From Candidatus Woesearchaeota archaeon (GTDB lineage Archaea > Nanobdellota > Nanobdellia > Woesearchaeales > WJKV01): a stretch of 10,724 nucleotides of DNA. The DNA lies in the NCBI GenBank assembly GCA_019323355.1, contig JAHWHI010000070.1:1-10724 (forward strand), written 5' to 3'. The number at the start of each line of letters is the position of its first letter. Within the stretch, counting starts at the first letter, position 1. Position numbers and translations under genes: made by a program. A model generated the notes under the pieces. The model had not been told where the DNA came from. It saw only the letters and a program-made list of their open reading frames with translations, and did no database searches. Shown here piece after piece: positions 1 through 5,964 of this stretch.

Positions 1-2039
1 TCTTCAAGTTCAAGATCGTATTCAACAATTGCTCCGGCAGAATCAAAGATCTCTGGGCTGAAGTCATACTCTGGCAAGTATCCTCCAGCATAAGCTGAAA
101 AGCTGTCAACATTGAAAATTATTGCTTCATCTGTTTCTGTAAATTCGATTCCAGTCTTCTTCCACCTATCTTCACATTCAAATGCATCAACATCAAACTC
201 TTCGCAGTACAATACAGTATTAACAGGCTCAATTTTTCGCAATGCCAATGTCGCATTGCTGAAGTTGAATTTTTCTTTGACTGCAAATACTTCTGTTGAG
301 ATCTCTTCCTCTTTTGCCACGTCAATCTTGGCAGTGATAGTATTTGTCTGGTCTTTTCCAATCGATCTTATGTTTGCTGTTGAGATCGTAGAGATTATCT
401 CAACTTCCTCTCCAGGTCTCTGTACAGTTCTCTCTCCTGACGAGATATCTAGATTGAATGTTCGATCGTAATTGTCCAACAACTTATAGTCTCCGGCCCA
501 TTCTTCTGAATCAGATAGAATAATAGTTGGAATATCCTTGGTCACTTCTTCGACCTTTTGGTCCAATGTTACTGTTGTGTAATTAATACCGAACAAGTCA
601 AAGTATATATCTCCGATAATCTCTATCGACAGATTGTAGTTACCTGTGAATTCAGAGCTGATATTGCAGGAGCCTTCGCAGTAATCTGTAAACTCATAGA
701 GCTGGCTGTAGAACCTTGCTGGCAGTGCTGCCTCCCGGGTATAGATAGTATTTGATTCGTCATCTAAGTCCAAGTTCAAGATCCTTGCTTTTACATGGTT
801 CTCTTTGCCGACATTTTCCATTCCAGCATGCAGATGGAACGGTGCTTCCCAGGAAATATTTGCTGACGAAAGACCAAGGAAGTTACAGCAATCATTGTTT
901 CCGTAACAGACGCTTGTATCTGGATGCTCATTGACAACCCATCTTGTACATAGCTTAGTCCTGTCGACAGGAACAATACTGTTCTTGACAGTGAAGTCTA
1001 TTGCATTCTGCGCAAATTCAACACCATCATCCTCTGGATCCCATTGCGAACCTTCATTGTATTCTAATTTTATCTGTACTTTATCGCTGTTTGTGTCTAA
1101 GTCAATGTCATTGATATAATTAATATCATCAAGCTCTACTGTGGCATTGGCTGGCTCTATCTCTGTGCGCATCTTGTACGAGTCTGCTACAAGTATGCGA
1201 TCATCCTTAGATTCAAGATAAATACGCAATCTACCGTCTCCTAGGAATCTTCCTGTTATTCCTAATGAATTTAATTGCGTTTTGTTTGATTCCAATATTA
1301 TCGGAATCACTGTATCTTCTGTTATGTACCTGTTAATTTCAAGGTATGTCGCTGGCTCTGCAACAGCTTTACCAGTAATATCTAAGTCTGGCAGTTTTAT
1401 GAAGATGAAGGTTGAGATCACCAATAGAACTGCTATGACCAGGAATATGCTTGAGAATCTTCTGTAAGTTGTATGGATCCTCTTTACTAATACTTTGTCT
1501 GAGACTAACTCTGGTTTTTCCCGCTTGTGGATAACCTGCTGTTTCTCTTCTAACTTCTTGACTTTCTCGACAAATTCTTTTTCAACTTCTTCTTTATGTT
1601 TACGTGCTTTGAATATCCGTGATGATTCTTCTGGTTTTTCCTGTTTCTTAGGAAGCTCGAATACGATCGGCTCTTCAGGAGGTTGTGAAGTTTTTGAAGG
1701 AACTTTCTCTTCAGCTTTCTTAGCCTCGTACTTAGGCTCGATGTTATATGCCTCTATGCTTGACTTTCTCTCTGAAACTATTTCTGGTATAATCTCTACT
1801 TTAGGCTCTATTTTTTCTGCGACTTCTGGATGCTTGAACTCAAACATTGGTTTCTTCTCTGTTTTTTGCTGTGCTTTCTTCTCTGCAGCTTTCTTCCTTA
1901 TGTTCTCCATGATCGCTTTCATCTCAGCGTCGCTGACAGATGGAACTAACTGGGGCTTCTTTTTCACTAGCTGTTTCTCGACTAGCTTATCGATTCCCTC
2001 TTTCTTTTCTCCATCCGGTTTTTTCTCTTCTTCAGTCAT
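1..2039 (-). CDS. Large type II membrane surface protein with charged cytosolic tail (C-terminus cut by window edge)
   Basis: An open frame of 679 codons reads from ATG at 2039 to the left edge without a stop, so the C-terminus is missing. Residues 1-190 are rich in Lys, Glu and Pro and look disordered. One membrane segment lies at about 195-214, preceded by R187, R193 and R194, so the N-terminus should be cytosolic. The motif ITGKAV follows at 221-226; I recall similar motifs in DPANN surface proteins. The rest looks like beta-sandwich ectodomain, ending the visible part with an SFSAYAGG motif (646-653). It has a cysteine cluster (C364, C378, C384, C385) and pairs C454/C458 and C612/C622, which could form disulfides. 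About eight N-x-S/T sequons occur, all after the membrane segment. Its start overlaps the stop of the upstream HTH gene by ATGA. Role unknown; a cell-surface or envelope-anchoring protein is inference. Confidence 0.85.
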   Translation of the reverse strand, partial: MTEEEKKPDGEKKEGIDKLVEKQLVKKKPQLVPSVSDAEMKAIMENIRKKAAEKKAQQKTEKKPMFEFKHPEVAEKIEPKVEIIPEIVSERKSSIEAYNIEPKYEAKKAEEKVPSKTSQPPEEPIVFELPKKQEKPEESSRIFKARKHKEEVEKEFVEKVKKLEEKQQVIHKREKPELVSDKVLVKRIHTTYRRFSSIFLVIAVLLVISTFIFIKLPDLDITGKAVAEPATYLEINRYITEDTVIPIILESNKTQLNSLGITGRFLGDGRLRIYLESKDDRILVADSYKMRTEIEPANATVELDDINYINDIDLDTNSDKVQIKLEYNEGSQWDPEDDGVEFAQNAIDFTVKNSIVPVDRTKLCTRWVVNEHPDTSVCYGNNDCCNFLGLSSANISWEAPFHLHAGMENVGKENHVKARILNLDLDDESNTIYTREAALPARFYSQLYEFTDYCEGSCNISSEFTGNYNLSIEIIGDIYFDLFGINYTTVTLDQKVEEVTKDIPTIILSDSEEWAGDYKLLDNYDRTFNLDISSGERTVQRPGEEVEIISTISTANIRSIGKDQTNTITAKIDVAKEEEISTEVFAVKEKFNFSNATLALRKIEPVNTVLYCEEFDVDAFECEDRWKKTGIEFTETDEAIIFNVDSFSAYAGGYLPEYDFSPEIFDSAGAIVEYDLELE

Positions 2040-2542
2040 TTATTTCCTCGTTTAGTCTTATACCTCGAGTAAACAGTGCGTATAGTTTGGTAATTTCGGT
2101 TGAGCAATGTCGCTATCTCGTTTATTGAAAGCTCATAATTATCCTTCAGATGCGCGACAATCAATTCAAGAACTGAAAATTTCCTGTCTTTGAGGATAGA
2201 TGCAGGAATTGAGTAAGAATAATCAGAAATGTCAAGCGTTTGTGGGTATTTTTTTGCTGCGTTACGGTAAGTTGTCCATATTGTATTTGGCTTCCTGTTA
2301 AGTAATTGTGCAATTTTCTTGAAACTCAGTTTTGACTCTTCTTTCAGGAACTTGACAACAATCTCTAGACCGCTTAATTTTGCCCTGAATGCAGAAATCG
2401 GAATGGCGAATTCCTTTGGTTTTATTGACAATTCCTTTAGAAGAAGGGACATTATTTCTGCGACTTCTTTTTTGTCTTTTGCAGAATAACTTCTAATAGA
2501 ATCTAAGATATTTCTGACTATCACCTCTTTTCTAGACTCCAC
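2036..2542 (-). CDS. Tandem helix-turn-helix DNA-binding protein (sigma-70 region 4-like repeats)
   Basis: This 168-residue protein holds two homologous units, about 47-95 and 112-161, each opening with IPxS and ending in an HTH of the form LS-x3-IA-x-LLNR-x3-TI-x-T-x-Y. Over 34 aligned residues (59-92 against 125-158) 17 are identical. The pattern resembles sigma-70 region 4 HTHs (EIA-LLNR-TI); in archaea such modules cannot be true sigma factors, so a transcription regulator is the likely role. The start is GTG at 2542: an in-frame TGA lies just upstream and no ATG is available. A loose Shine-Dalgarno (GGTTGAG) sits ahead of it, and a TATA box lies at 2586-2594. The stop overlaps the start of the large surface-protein gene (ATGA), so the two are probably co-transcribed and translationally coupled. 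Its target is unknown; the repeat array directly upstream is a candidate site. Confidence 0.85.
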   Translation of the reverse strand: MESRKEVIVRNILDSIRSYSAKDKKEVAEIMSLLLKELSIKPKEFAIPISAFRAKLSGLEIVVKFLKEESKLSFKKIAQLLNRKPNTIWTTYRNAAKKYPQTLDISDYSYSIPASILKDRKFSVLELIVAHLKDNYELSINEIATLLNRNYQTIRTVYSRYKTKRGNK

Positions 2543-2585
2543 TATGTCTCAACCTTCAAAATCAAACAGAAATAGCAAGTTCCTA

Positions 2586-2594
2586 TATATAAAA
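2586..2594 (-). promoter_or_regulatory. TATA box for the HTH-surface protein operon
   Basis: On the minus strand this reads TTTTATATA, a good archaeal TATA element. Transcription would begin roughly 26 nt downstream, near 2563, giving a leader of about 20 nt before the GTG at 2542. Confidence 0.55.
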
Positions 2595-2596
2595 GT

Positions 2597-2694
2597 ATCT
2601 ATTATGTAACCCAAATTAAACCATGAAATAACAAAATAATACTAACATATAATAAAATAATCTATAATGTAATACATAAAAACTAACATGTAAC
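2597..2694. repeat. Array of about four 14-bp direct repeats at ~21-bp spacing in a divergent promoter
   Basis: Copies begin at 2597 (ATCTATTATGTAAC), 2640 (TACTAACATATAAT), 2660 (ATCTATAATGTAAT) and 2681 (AACTAACATGTAAC). The copies at 2597 and 2660 match at 12 of 14 positions. The copies at 2597 and 2681 match at 11 of 14, as do those at 2640 and 2681. The start-to-start distances 43, 20 and 21 are close to multiples of two helical turns; a weak fifth copy (CATGAAAT) lies in the gap. The array fills the space between the minus-strand TATA box at 2586-2594 and the plus-strand TATA box at 2704-2712. It may be an operator array, but the very high A+T content raises the chance of coincidental similarity. 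Confidence 0.4.
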
Positions 2695-2703
2695 AACAGA
2701 TAC

Positions 2704-2712
2704 ATTTATTAA
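2704..2712 (+). promoter_or_regulatory. TATA box of a leaderless promoter
   Basis: The element TTTATTAAT-like sequence is centred about 28 nt before the ATG at 2736. That is the spacing expected if transcription starts at or next to the start codon. No Shine-Dalgarno is seen, in keeping with a leaderless mRNA. Confidence 0.5.
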
Positions 2713-2735
2713 TGAGCATTTGCTTATAGTTGCCA

Positions 2736-3470
2736 ATGGTAGAGTTGTTTGGCGGTAAAAAAGAGGAGGAAAAGGAGGCTCTTTCTGTTGATAGAATTTT
2801 ACAGATGCAGCAACAGGGCTTTTCAAATGACCAGATTGTCCAGACTCTTCAGAGAGAGGGGCATAAAAGTAATGAGATTTTTGATATGATACAGATGGCA
2901 GACGCACGAAAAGGAGTGGCAGGATCTGCATATCCCCCGCCTCCTACAACACATCCGTCCTCTGGATACGGAGCACCTGGGATAATCCCCCCAGCAGGCA
3001 TGGGGTTCTCAACAGAGAAGATCGAAGAGATTGCAGAAGCTATCATTGATGAGAAATGGGATGAACTAGTGGAGAGTGTGAACAAGATCATAGACTGGAA
3101 GGATAAGGTTGAAGGGGATCTTGTCGCTATAAACGAAAGGATCACGCAACTAAACAATAATGTTCAATCAATACAGAAATCTGTCCTTGGCAAGGTAGAA
3201 GAGTATGACCGGACAATGGAAGAAGTAGGCACTGATGTCAAGGCAATGACAAAAGTGTTCCAGCAGATACTTCCTGGTTTTGTAGAGAATGTACAGGAAC
3301 TGTCGCGGGTCACTGCACGAGTAAAGGGTGAGAAACCTAAGGCAATGCCAAGCTTTGAAATGCCTGAATCCAAAACAAGAAAAACAAAGAGTTCTAAGAA
3401 AACAGCGTCCAAGACAGAAGAGATATTTGGCGGAGAAGGTTCTGAGAATTCAATAGAAGATATAGAATAA
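2736..3470 (+). CDS. Cytosolic coiled-coil protein with UBA-like helical head
   Basis: I choose ATG 2736 (244 residues) over the upstream TTG at 2730 because a TATA box lies about 28 nt before it, fitting a leaderless start. Residues 17-57 form a short helical unit with the pattern GFS-x2-QI-x2-L-x3-GH-x4-I, resembling UBA/CUE-like helical bundles. Residues 66-90 are a Pro/Gly-rich linker. Residues 93-197 are a long amphipathic helix or coiled coil, including the stretch MTKVFQQILPGF. The tail (198-230) is Lys/Ser-rich, then acidic. No signal peptide or membrane segment is seen. The coiled-coil part loosely recalls archaellum accessory proteins FlaC/D/E (ArlC/D/E), but I cannot claim homology. 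The gene ends 2 nt from the convergent five-TM membrane protein block, which suggests but does not prove a link. Exact function is not recognised. Confidence 0.8.
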   Translation: MVELFGGKKEEEKEALSVDRILQMQQQGFSNDQIVQTLQREGHKSNEIFDMIQMADARKGVAGSAYPPPPTTHPSSGYGAPGIIPPAGMGFSTEKIEEIAEAIIDEKWDELVESVNKIIDWKDKVEGDLVAINERITQLNNNVQSIQKSVLGKVEEYDRTMEEVGTDVKAMTKVFQQILPGFVENVQELSRVTARVKGEKPKAMPSFEMPESKTRKTKSSKKTASKTEEIFGGEGSENSIEDIE

Positions 3471-3472
3471 AA

Positions 3473-4099
3473 TTATTTTCTCTCTGGTTTTTTATAGATT
3501 AATGATCGGATAGCCAGGGTTATGATCAAAGCGAATGCTCCTAATCCTACAACCTTTGGATGGAACAGCACTTTCTGCACTTCCTGCTGGTATGCTGCCT
3601 GCGCATCAGCTGGAATTCCTGTTGTGTCTTCAGGGGTTATTCCTGGACCGATTGCTGGTGCTTCTGCAACAGCTGGTACTTTTGTGGTTGTTCCAGCACC
3701 TGCCTGAGGCACAAGACTTGGACCAAACAATGTTCCGACAGCTGCAAATATGATAAGAACTACAGCAACTATGATCAGATAGTGCACCATGCTCATCTTG
3801 CTCATATATTCTGTGACAGCTTTCTCTTCAACTCCTGAGAACCGAAATGCCAACAATGTGAACAGGATAAAGATGAACATCACTACAAACCATGGCGAGA
3901 CATAGAACAGGATTGCTGTGACCTGCTTACTTAGCAATGTAAGGCAGGCAATTGCAAATGCGATTATCGCATTGATCCCCCGCTCTTCTGTCAACAATTT
4001 TAGCTTGTCAAGCAATGCATAAACTATCAGAAACACCAATAAAAAGATGAATATTGGTGATGCAAATTGAAGTAATCCTATATCAAGGAATGTTGCCAT
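3473..4099 (-). CDS. Five-TM membrane protein, divergent member of the four-gene paralogous family
   Basis: The 208-residue product shows hydrophobic segments at about 14-33, 43-57, 68-86, 105-126 and 182-202. It carries the family mark at the first segment, hydrophobic-YALLDKLKLL (about 26-36), followed by a second helix that starts NAIIAFAIA, almost the same as in the 5965-6555 gene. It differs from its relatives in lacking the LPF tripeptide (SPIF instead) and in having a long Pro/Ala/Thr-rich loop (about 127-178) between segments 4 and 5. The tail is basic (KKPERK). It starts 7 nt after the stop of the upstream gene in the same direction, so it is the last gene of that operon. Its own Shine-Dalgarno is weak, pointing to coupled translation. 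No enzymatic motif is seen; function unknown. Confidence 0.8.
   Translation of the reverse strand: MATFLDIGLLQFASPIFIFLLVFLIVYALLDKLKLLTEERGINAIIAFAIACLTLLSKQVTAILFYVSPWFVVMFIFILFTLLAFRFSGVEEKAVTEYMSKMSMVHYLIIVAVVLIIFAAVGTLFGPSLVPQAGAGTTTKVPAVAEAPAIGPGITPEDTTGIPADAQAAYQQEVQKVLFHPKVVGLGAFALIITLAIRSLIYKKPERK
3476..3496 (+). terminator. Possible T-rich terminator in the tail-to-tail junction
   Basis: Two T runs, ATTTTC and GGTTTTTTATA, follow the stop at 3470 within 30 nt. Archaeal termination commonly uses oligo-T stretches. They lie inside the antisense of the convergent gene, so the T runs may simply reflect its Lys codons. Confidence 0.25.
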
Positions 4100-4106
4100 T
4101 TTCTAT

Positions 4107-4736
4107 CTATTGCCGACCCCAGAATGCTTTCCACTGTTCTTCACGTTTTTGCTTGCGCTGCTGTGCTTTTGCATCTCCTTCTGGTTCACGGACCACCAAG
4201 TAAATTATGATTCCAAATATCAATATTATTAGCAATGCTGCCTGGTTCTCTGGGGTGTTGACCAGCCTCAATGGTCCTGGCAGGTCCTTGAAAAAGCCTG
4301 CTGCATTTCCAAATATGTATCCAACAACAATGACAGCCACCCATAAGATCCATTTTTGATATGGGAATTCCCTCCATTCTGGCGGTGCGAATATTCCCAC
4401 TAAAAGCATAACCATAAGGATTCCGACAATCCATATTGAGATTGAAGGTAAAGCATTGTTAATTATTTCAACAACATCTGGCATGCCAAAGAGAGCTCCG
4501 CCTAATTTGCCATCCATCCTGTCAGCAGTGCCGTACACAACGTGAGGCACTACAATAAGCAGTGCAATGACAAGAGCAACTACAATATTGTATTTTCTTC
4601 CTTCATTACCTTTGCCTAGAATCTCTGTCTTCTGCAGAGCTGCGAACAGAACAACAAACATTAACATGAATGGTAAGAGAACATCAAGTGCACCTAAACT
4701 TTCCAGTGTCCTTATTGCATCTTCAAAAACAGCCAT
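4107..4736 (-). CDS. Five-TM membrane protein, LPF/YA-L-KT family
   Basis: This 209-residue protein has membrane segments at about 18-36, 50-68, 99-117, 128-146 and 165-183. The first carries DVLLPFMLMF then FAALQKTEIL, the family signature. Between segments 2 and 3 lies a polar loop with PHV, GT-x-D, DG-x-LGGA, G-x-PDVVEI-x-NN and LPSIS. Over 69 aligned residues (51-119) about two thirds are identical to the neighbour at 4832-5473, so these two are recent paralogues. The C-terminal tail (184-209) is charged, Gln/Lys/Arg-rich with two Trp, and should be cytosolic or exposed. The ATG at 4736 is backed by a strong AGGTGA four nt upstream and a TATA box at 4769-4781. The gene is followed at 7 nt by another family member. 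No known transporter or enzyme motif is recognised. Confidence 0.85.
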   Translation of the reverse strand: MAVFEDAIRTLESLGALDVLLPFMLMFVVLFAALQKTEILGKGNEGRKYNIVVALVIALLIVVPHVVYGTADRMDGKLGGALFGMPDVVEIINNALPSISIWIVGILMVMLLVGIFAPPEWREFPYQKWILWVAVIVVGYIFGNAAGFFKDLPGPLRLVNTPENQAALLIILIFGIIIYLVVREPEGDAKAQQRKQKREEQWKAFWGRQ

Positions 4737-4740
4737 ATTA

Positions 4741-4746
4741 TCACCT
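4741..4746 (-). promoter_or_regulatory. Strong Shine-Dalgarno (AGGTGA)
   Basis: On the minus strand AGGTGA sits four nt before the ATG at 4736. It matches the archaeal consensus GGTGA and fixes this start. It is the clearest ribosome binding site in the window, where several other genes look leaderless. Confidence 0.7.
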
Positions 4747-4768
4747 ACTTTTAAATATAGGATGGGAG

Positions 4769-4781
4769 TTTAATATATAAA
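4769..4781 (-). promoter_or_regulatory. TATA box for the 4736-3473 operon
   Basis: The minus strand reads TTTATATATTAAA here, centred near 4775. Transcription would start near 4748, leaving a leader of about 12 nt that contains the Shine-Dalgarno. This makes the gene pair 4107-4736 and 3473-4099 a unit separate from 4832-5473. Confidence 0.55.
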
Positions 4782-4831
4782 GGTTTCTAAAGGGATTTGT
4801 ACAGAAAATAAGAAGAGATTACTAAAAATAT

Positions 4832-5473
4832 TTATCCGCCGCCGCCACCAGCTCCGCCACCACCGCCAGCATTACCTGCATTGCCAGTATCACCGCGGAC
4901 AATCAAATATATGACAATACCAAACACAAGTATGATCAACAGTGCTGCCTGGTTGGCAGGTGTCTGCAGGAATCTCAATGGCGCTGGAAGCTCTCTGAAG
5001 ATGCCAGCTGAACTTCCAAAGATGTAACCGACAATGACTACTGCAGCTGCAAGTATTATCCAACTGTACCTTCCCAACTGGTCTTTAATTGCAGGGCCCA
5101 TGAACAGTCCTGTAAGAAGCATAAGCATCAGTATTCCAATAATCCAGACTGAGATTGAAGGAAGTGAATTGTTGAAGATCTCAACAACATCTGGCAGGCC
5201 CATCATGGCTCCGCCCAGCCTTCCGTCAGACGGATCGACTGTTCCGAATGCAACGTGCGGGATTACAACAAGAAGTCCTATGACCAAAGCTACAGTTATA
5301 TCAAAGCCTGTGTTTTCAGTGCTTTCCTGTCCAGCTGTACGTTTATGCAGTACACCGGTCTTTCTGAGCGCTGCATAGATAATGACAAATACGAGCAAAA
5401 ATGGAAGAACAACATCTGTGACACCCATCTGGTCCAGATTTCTTATGACATTTCCGAATACTCCTTGTGGCAT
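4832..5473 (-). CDS. Five-TM membrane protein, LPF/YA-L-KT family, glycine-rich tail
   Basis: The 213-residue product (from ATG 5473) has membrane segments at about 20-36, 59-76, 108-125, 138-156 and 174-192. Segment 1 carries VVLPFLLVF then IYAALRKTGVL; the loop after segment 2 repeats the PHV, GT-x-D, DG-x-LGGA, PDVVEI-x-NN and LPSIS series of the 4107-4736 protein, its closest relative. The tail begins VRGDTGN, as in the 5965-6555 protein (VRGDRGN), and ends in a run of glycines broken by one Ala (203-213). I choose ATG 5473 over TTG 5482 because AAAGGAG lies nine nt upstream of the ATG and touches the TTG. A TATA box at 5511-5520 gives it its own promoter. Function unknown; no enzymatic motif is visible. 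Confidence 0.85.
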   Translation of the reverse strand: MPQGVFGNVIRNLDQMGVTDVVLPFLLVFVIIYAALRKTGVLHKRTAGQESTENTGFDITVALVIGLLVVIPHVAFGTVDPSDGRLGGAMMGLPDVVEIFNNSLPSISVWIIGILMLMLLTGLFMGPAIKDQLGRYSWIILAAAVVIVGYIFGSSAGIFRELPAPLRFLQTPANQAALLIILVFGIVIYLIVRGDTGNAGNAGGGGGAGGGGG

Positions 5474-5510
5474 CTTAATCAACTCCTTTTTTTGTTTGAA
5501 TCGCTTTTAG

Positions 5511-5520
5511 ATTTATAAAT
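5511..5520 (-). promoter_or_regulatory. TATA box for the 4832-5473 gene
   Basis: The palindromic ATTTATAAAT lies in the 59-nt gap between the YkgJ-like gene and the next membrane protein gene. Transcription would begin near 5490, about 17 nt before the ATG at 5473 and just upstream of the AAAGGAG ribosome binding site. Confidence 0.5.
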
Positions 5521-5532
5521 CTTCTGATTTAT

Positions 5533-5937
5533 TTATTTAAACTTCTTATCAAAAGCATAACATCGCGAGTCTGACATCTTCAATCCCCATTTCTTGAAAA
5601 ATGGAAAGTTTTTGCATATCTTCGGCCTGTTGTTGTAGATCGTGCATTGGGCTTTCCCTTTTGAAATATTGAGAAAAATGCAGTAGCCATTGATACGCTT
5701 CATGACATTCTTCTTTTTTCTTTGTTCAACAAAATCTTTCTTCTTGTATTTTGTGCCTTTCTCGATTTGTCTTATGTCTTCATCAGACAAGCCTACAATA
5801 AAACTGCAGCACCTGCCGCATCTCTTGCATTCGAATTTCTTGAAAGAATTAATGTAGGATCTAAGATAATGCCTGTTAGTCGCCAGGACAATTAACCCCA
5901 GCAATACCAGATATAGTACAACACTCAGAGTATCCAT
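5533..5937 (-). CDS. Membrane-anchored YkgJ-type cysteine-cluster protein
   Basis: The 134-residue protein opens with one hydrophobic segment (about 4-20) and then a YkgJ-family domain (annotated as a putative zinc- or iron-chelating domain). Visible ligands are C37, C40, C43 and C44 in the form C-x2-C-x2-CC, then C86, C98, C108 and C126. The typical late motif YNNRPKICKNFPF (101-113) contains the conserved R-P-x3-C-x2-FP pattern. Residues 56-80 are very Lys-rich. Family members bind metal or an iron-sulfur cluster, but their reactions are mostly unknown. The N-terminal anchor is less usual and places the cluster at the membrane. The gene starts 27 nt after the stop of the 5965-6555 membrane protein, with no clear promoter of its own, so the two are probably co-transcribed. 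Its place inside a block of paralogous membrane proteins is odd. Confidence 0.85.
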   Translation of the reverse strand: MDTLSVVLYLVLLGLIVLATNRHYLRSYINSFKKFECKRCGRCCSFIVGLSDEDIRQIEKGTKYKKKDFVEQRKKKNVMKRINGYCIFLNISKGKAQCTIYNNRPKICKNFPFFKKWGLKMSDSRCYAFDKKFK

Positions 5938-5964
5938 AACACATCAACTTTGGGAGTCTTATCT

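Noticed and set aside
1495..2055. 186-codon plus-strand open frame rich in Ser and Phe
   Set aside because: It is antisense to the charged tail of the large surface protein; Lys/Glu codons read backwards give Phe/Ser/Leu. The minus-strand frame is far longer and has TM, motif and operon support.
2597..2694. CRISPR array or replication iterons as an explanation of the repeats
   Set aside because: The repeats are only 14 bp, imperfect and 20-43 bp apart with no unique spacers of set length, no cas genes, and no replication initiator gene nearby; an operator array is simpler.
2730..2735. TTG at 2730 as start of the coiled-coil protein
   Set aside because: ATG follows two codons later at the exact distance from the TATA box expected for a leaderless start; TTG would add only two residues.
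2683..2931. Minus-strand open frame overlapping the divergent promoter and the coiled-coil gene
   Set aside because: It would run across the TATA region and repeat array and is antisense to the N-terminus of the coiled-coil protein; no start signal is seen.
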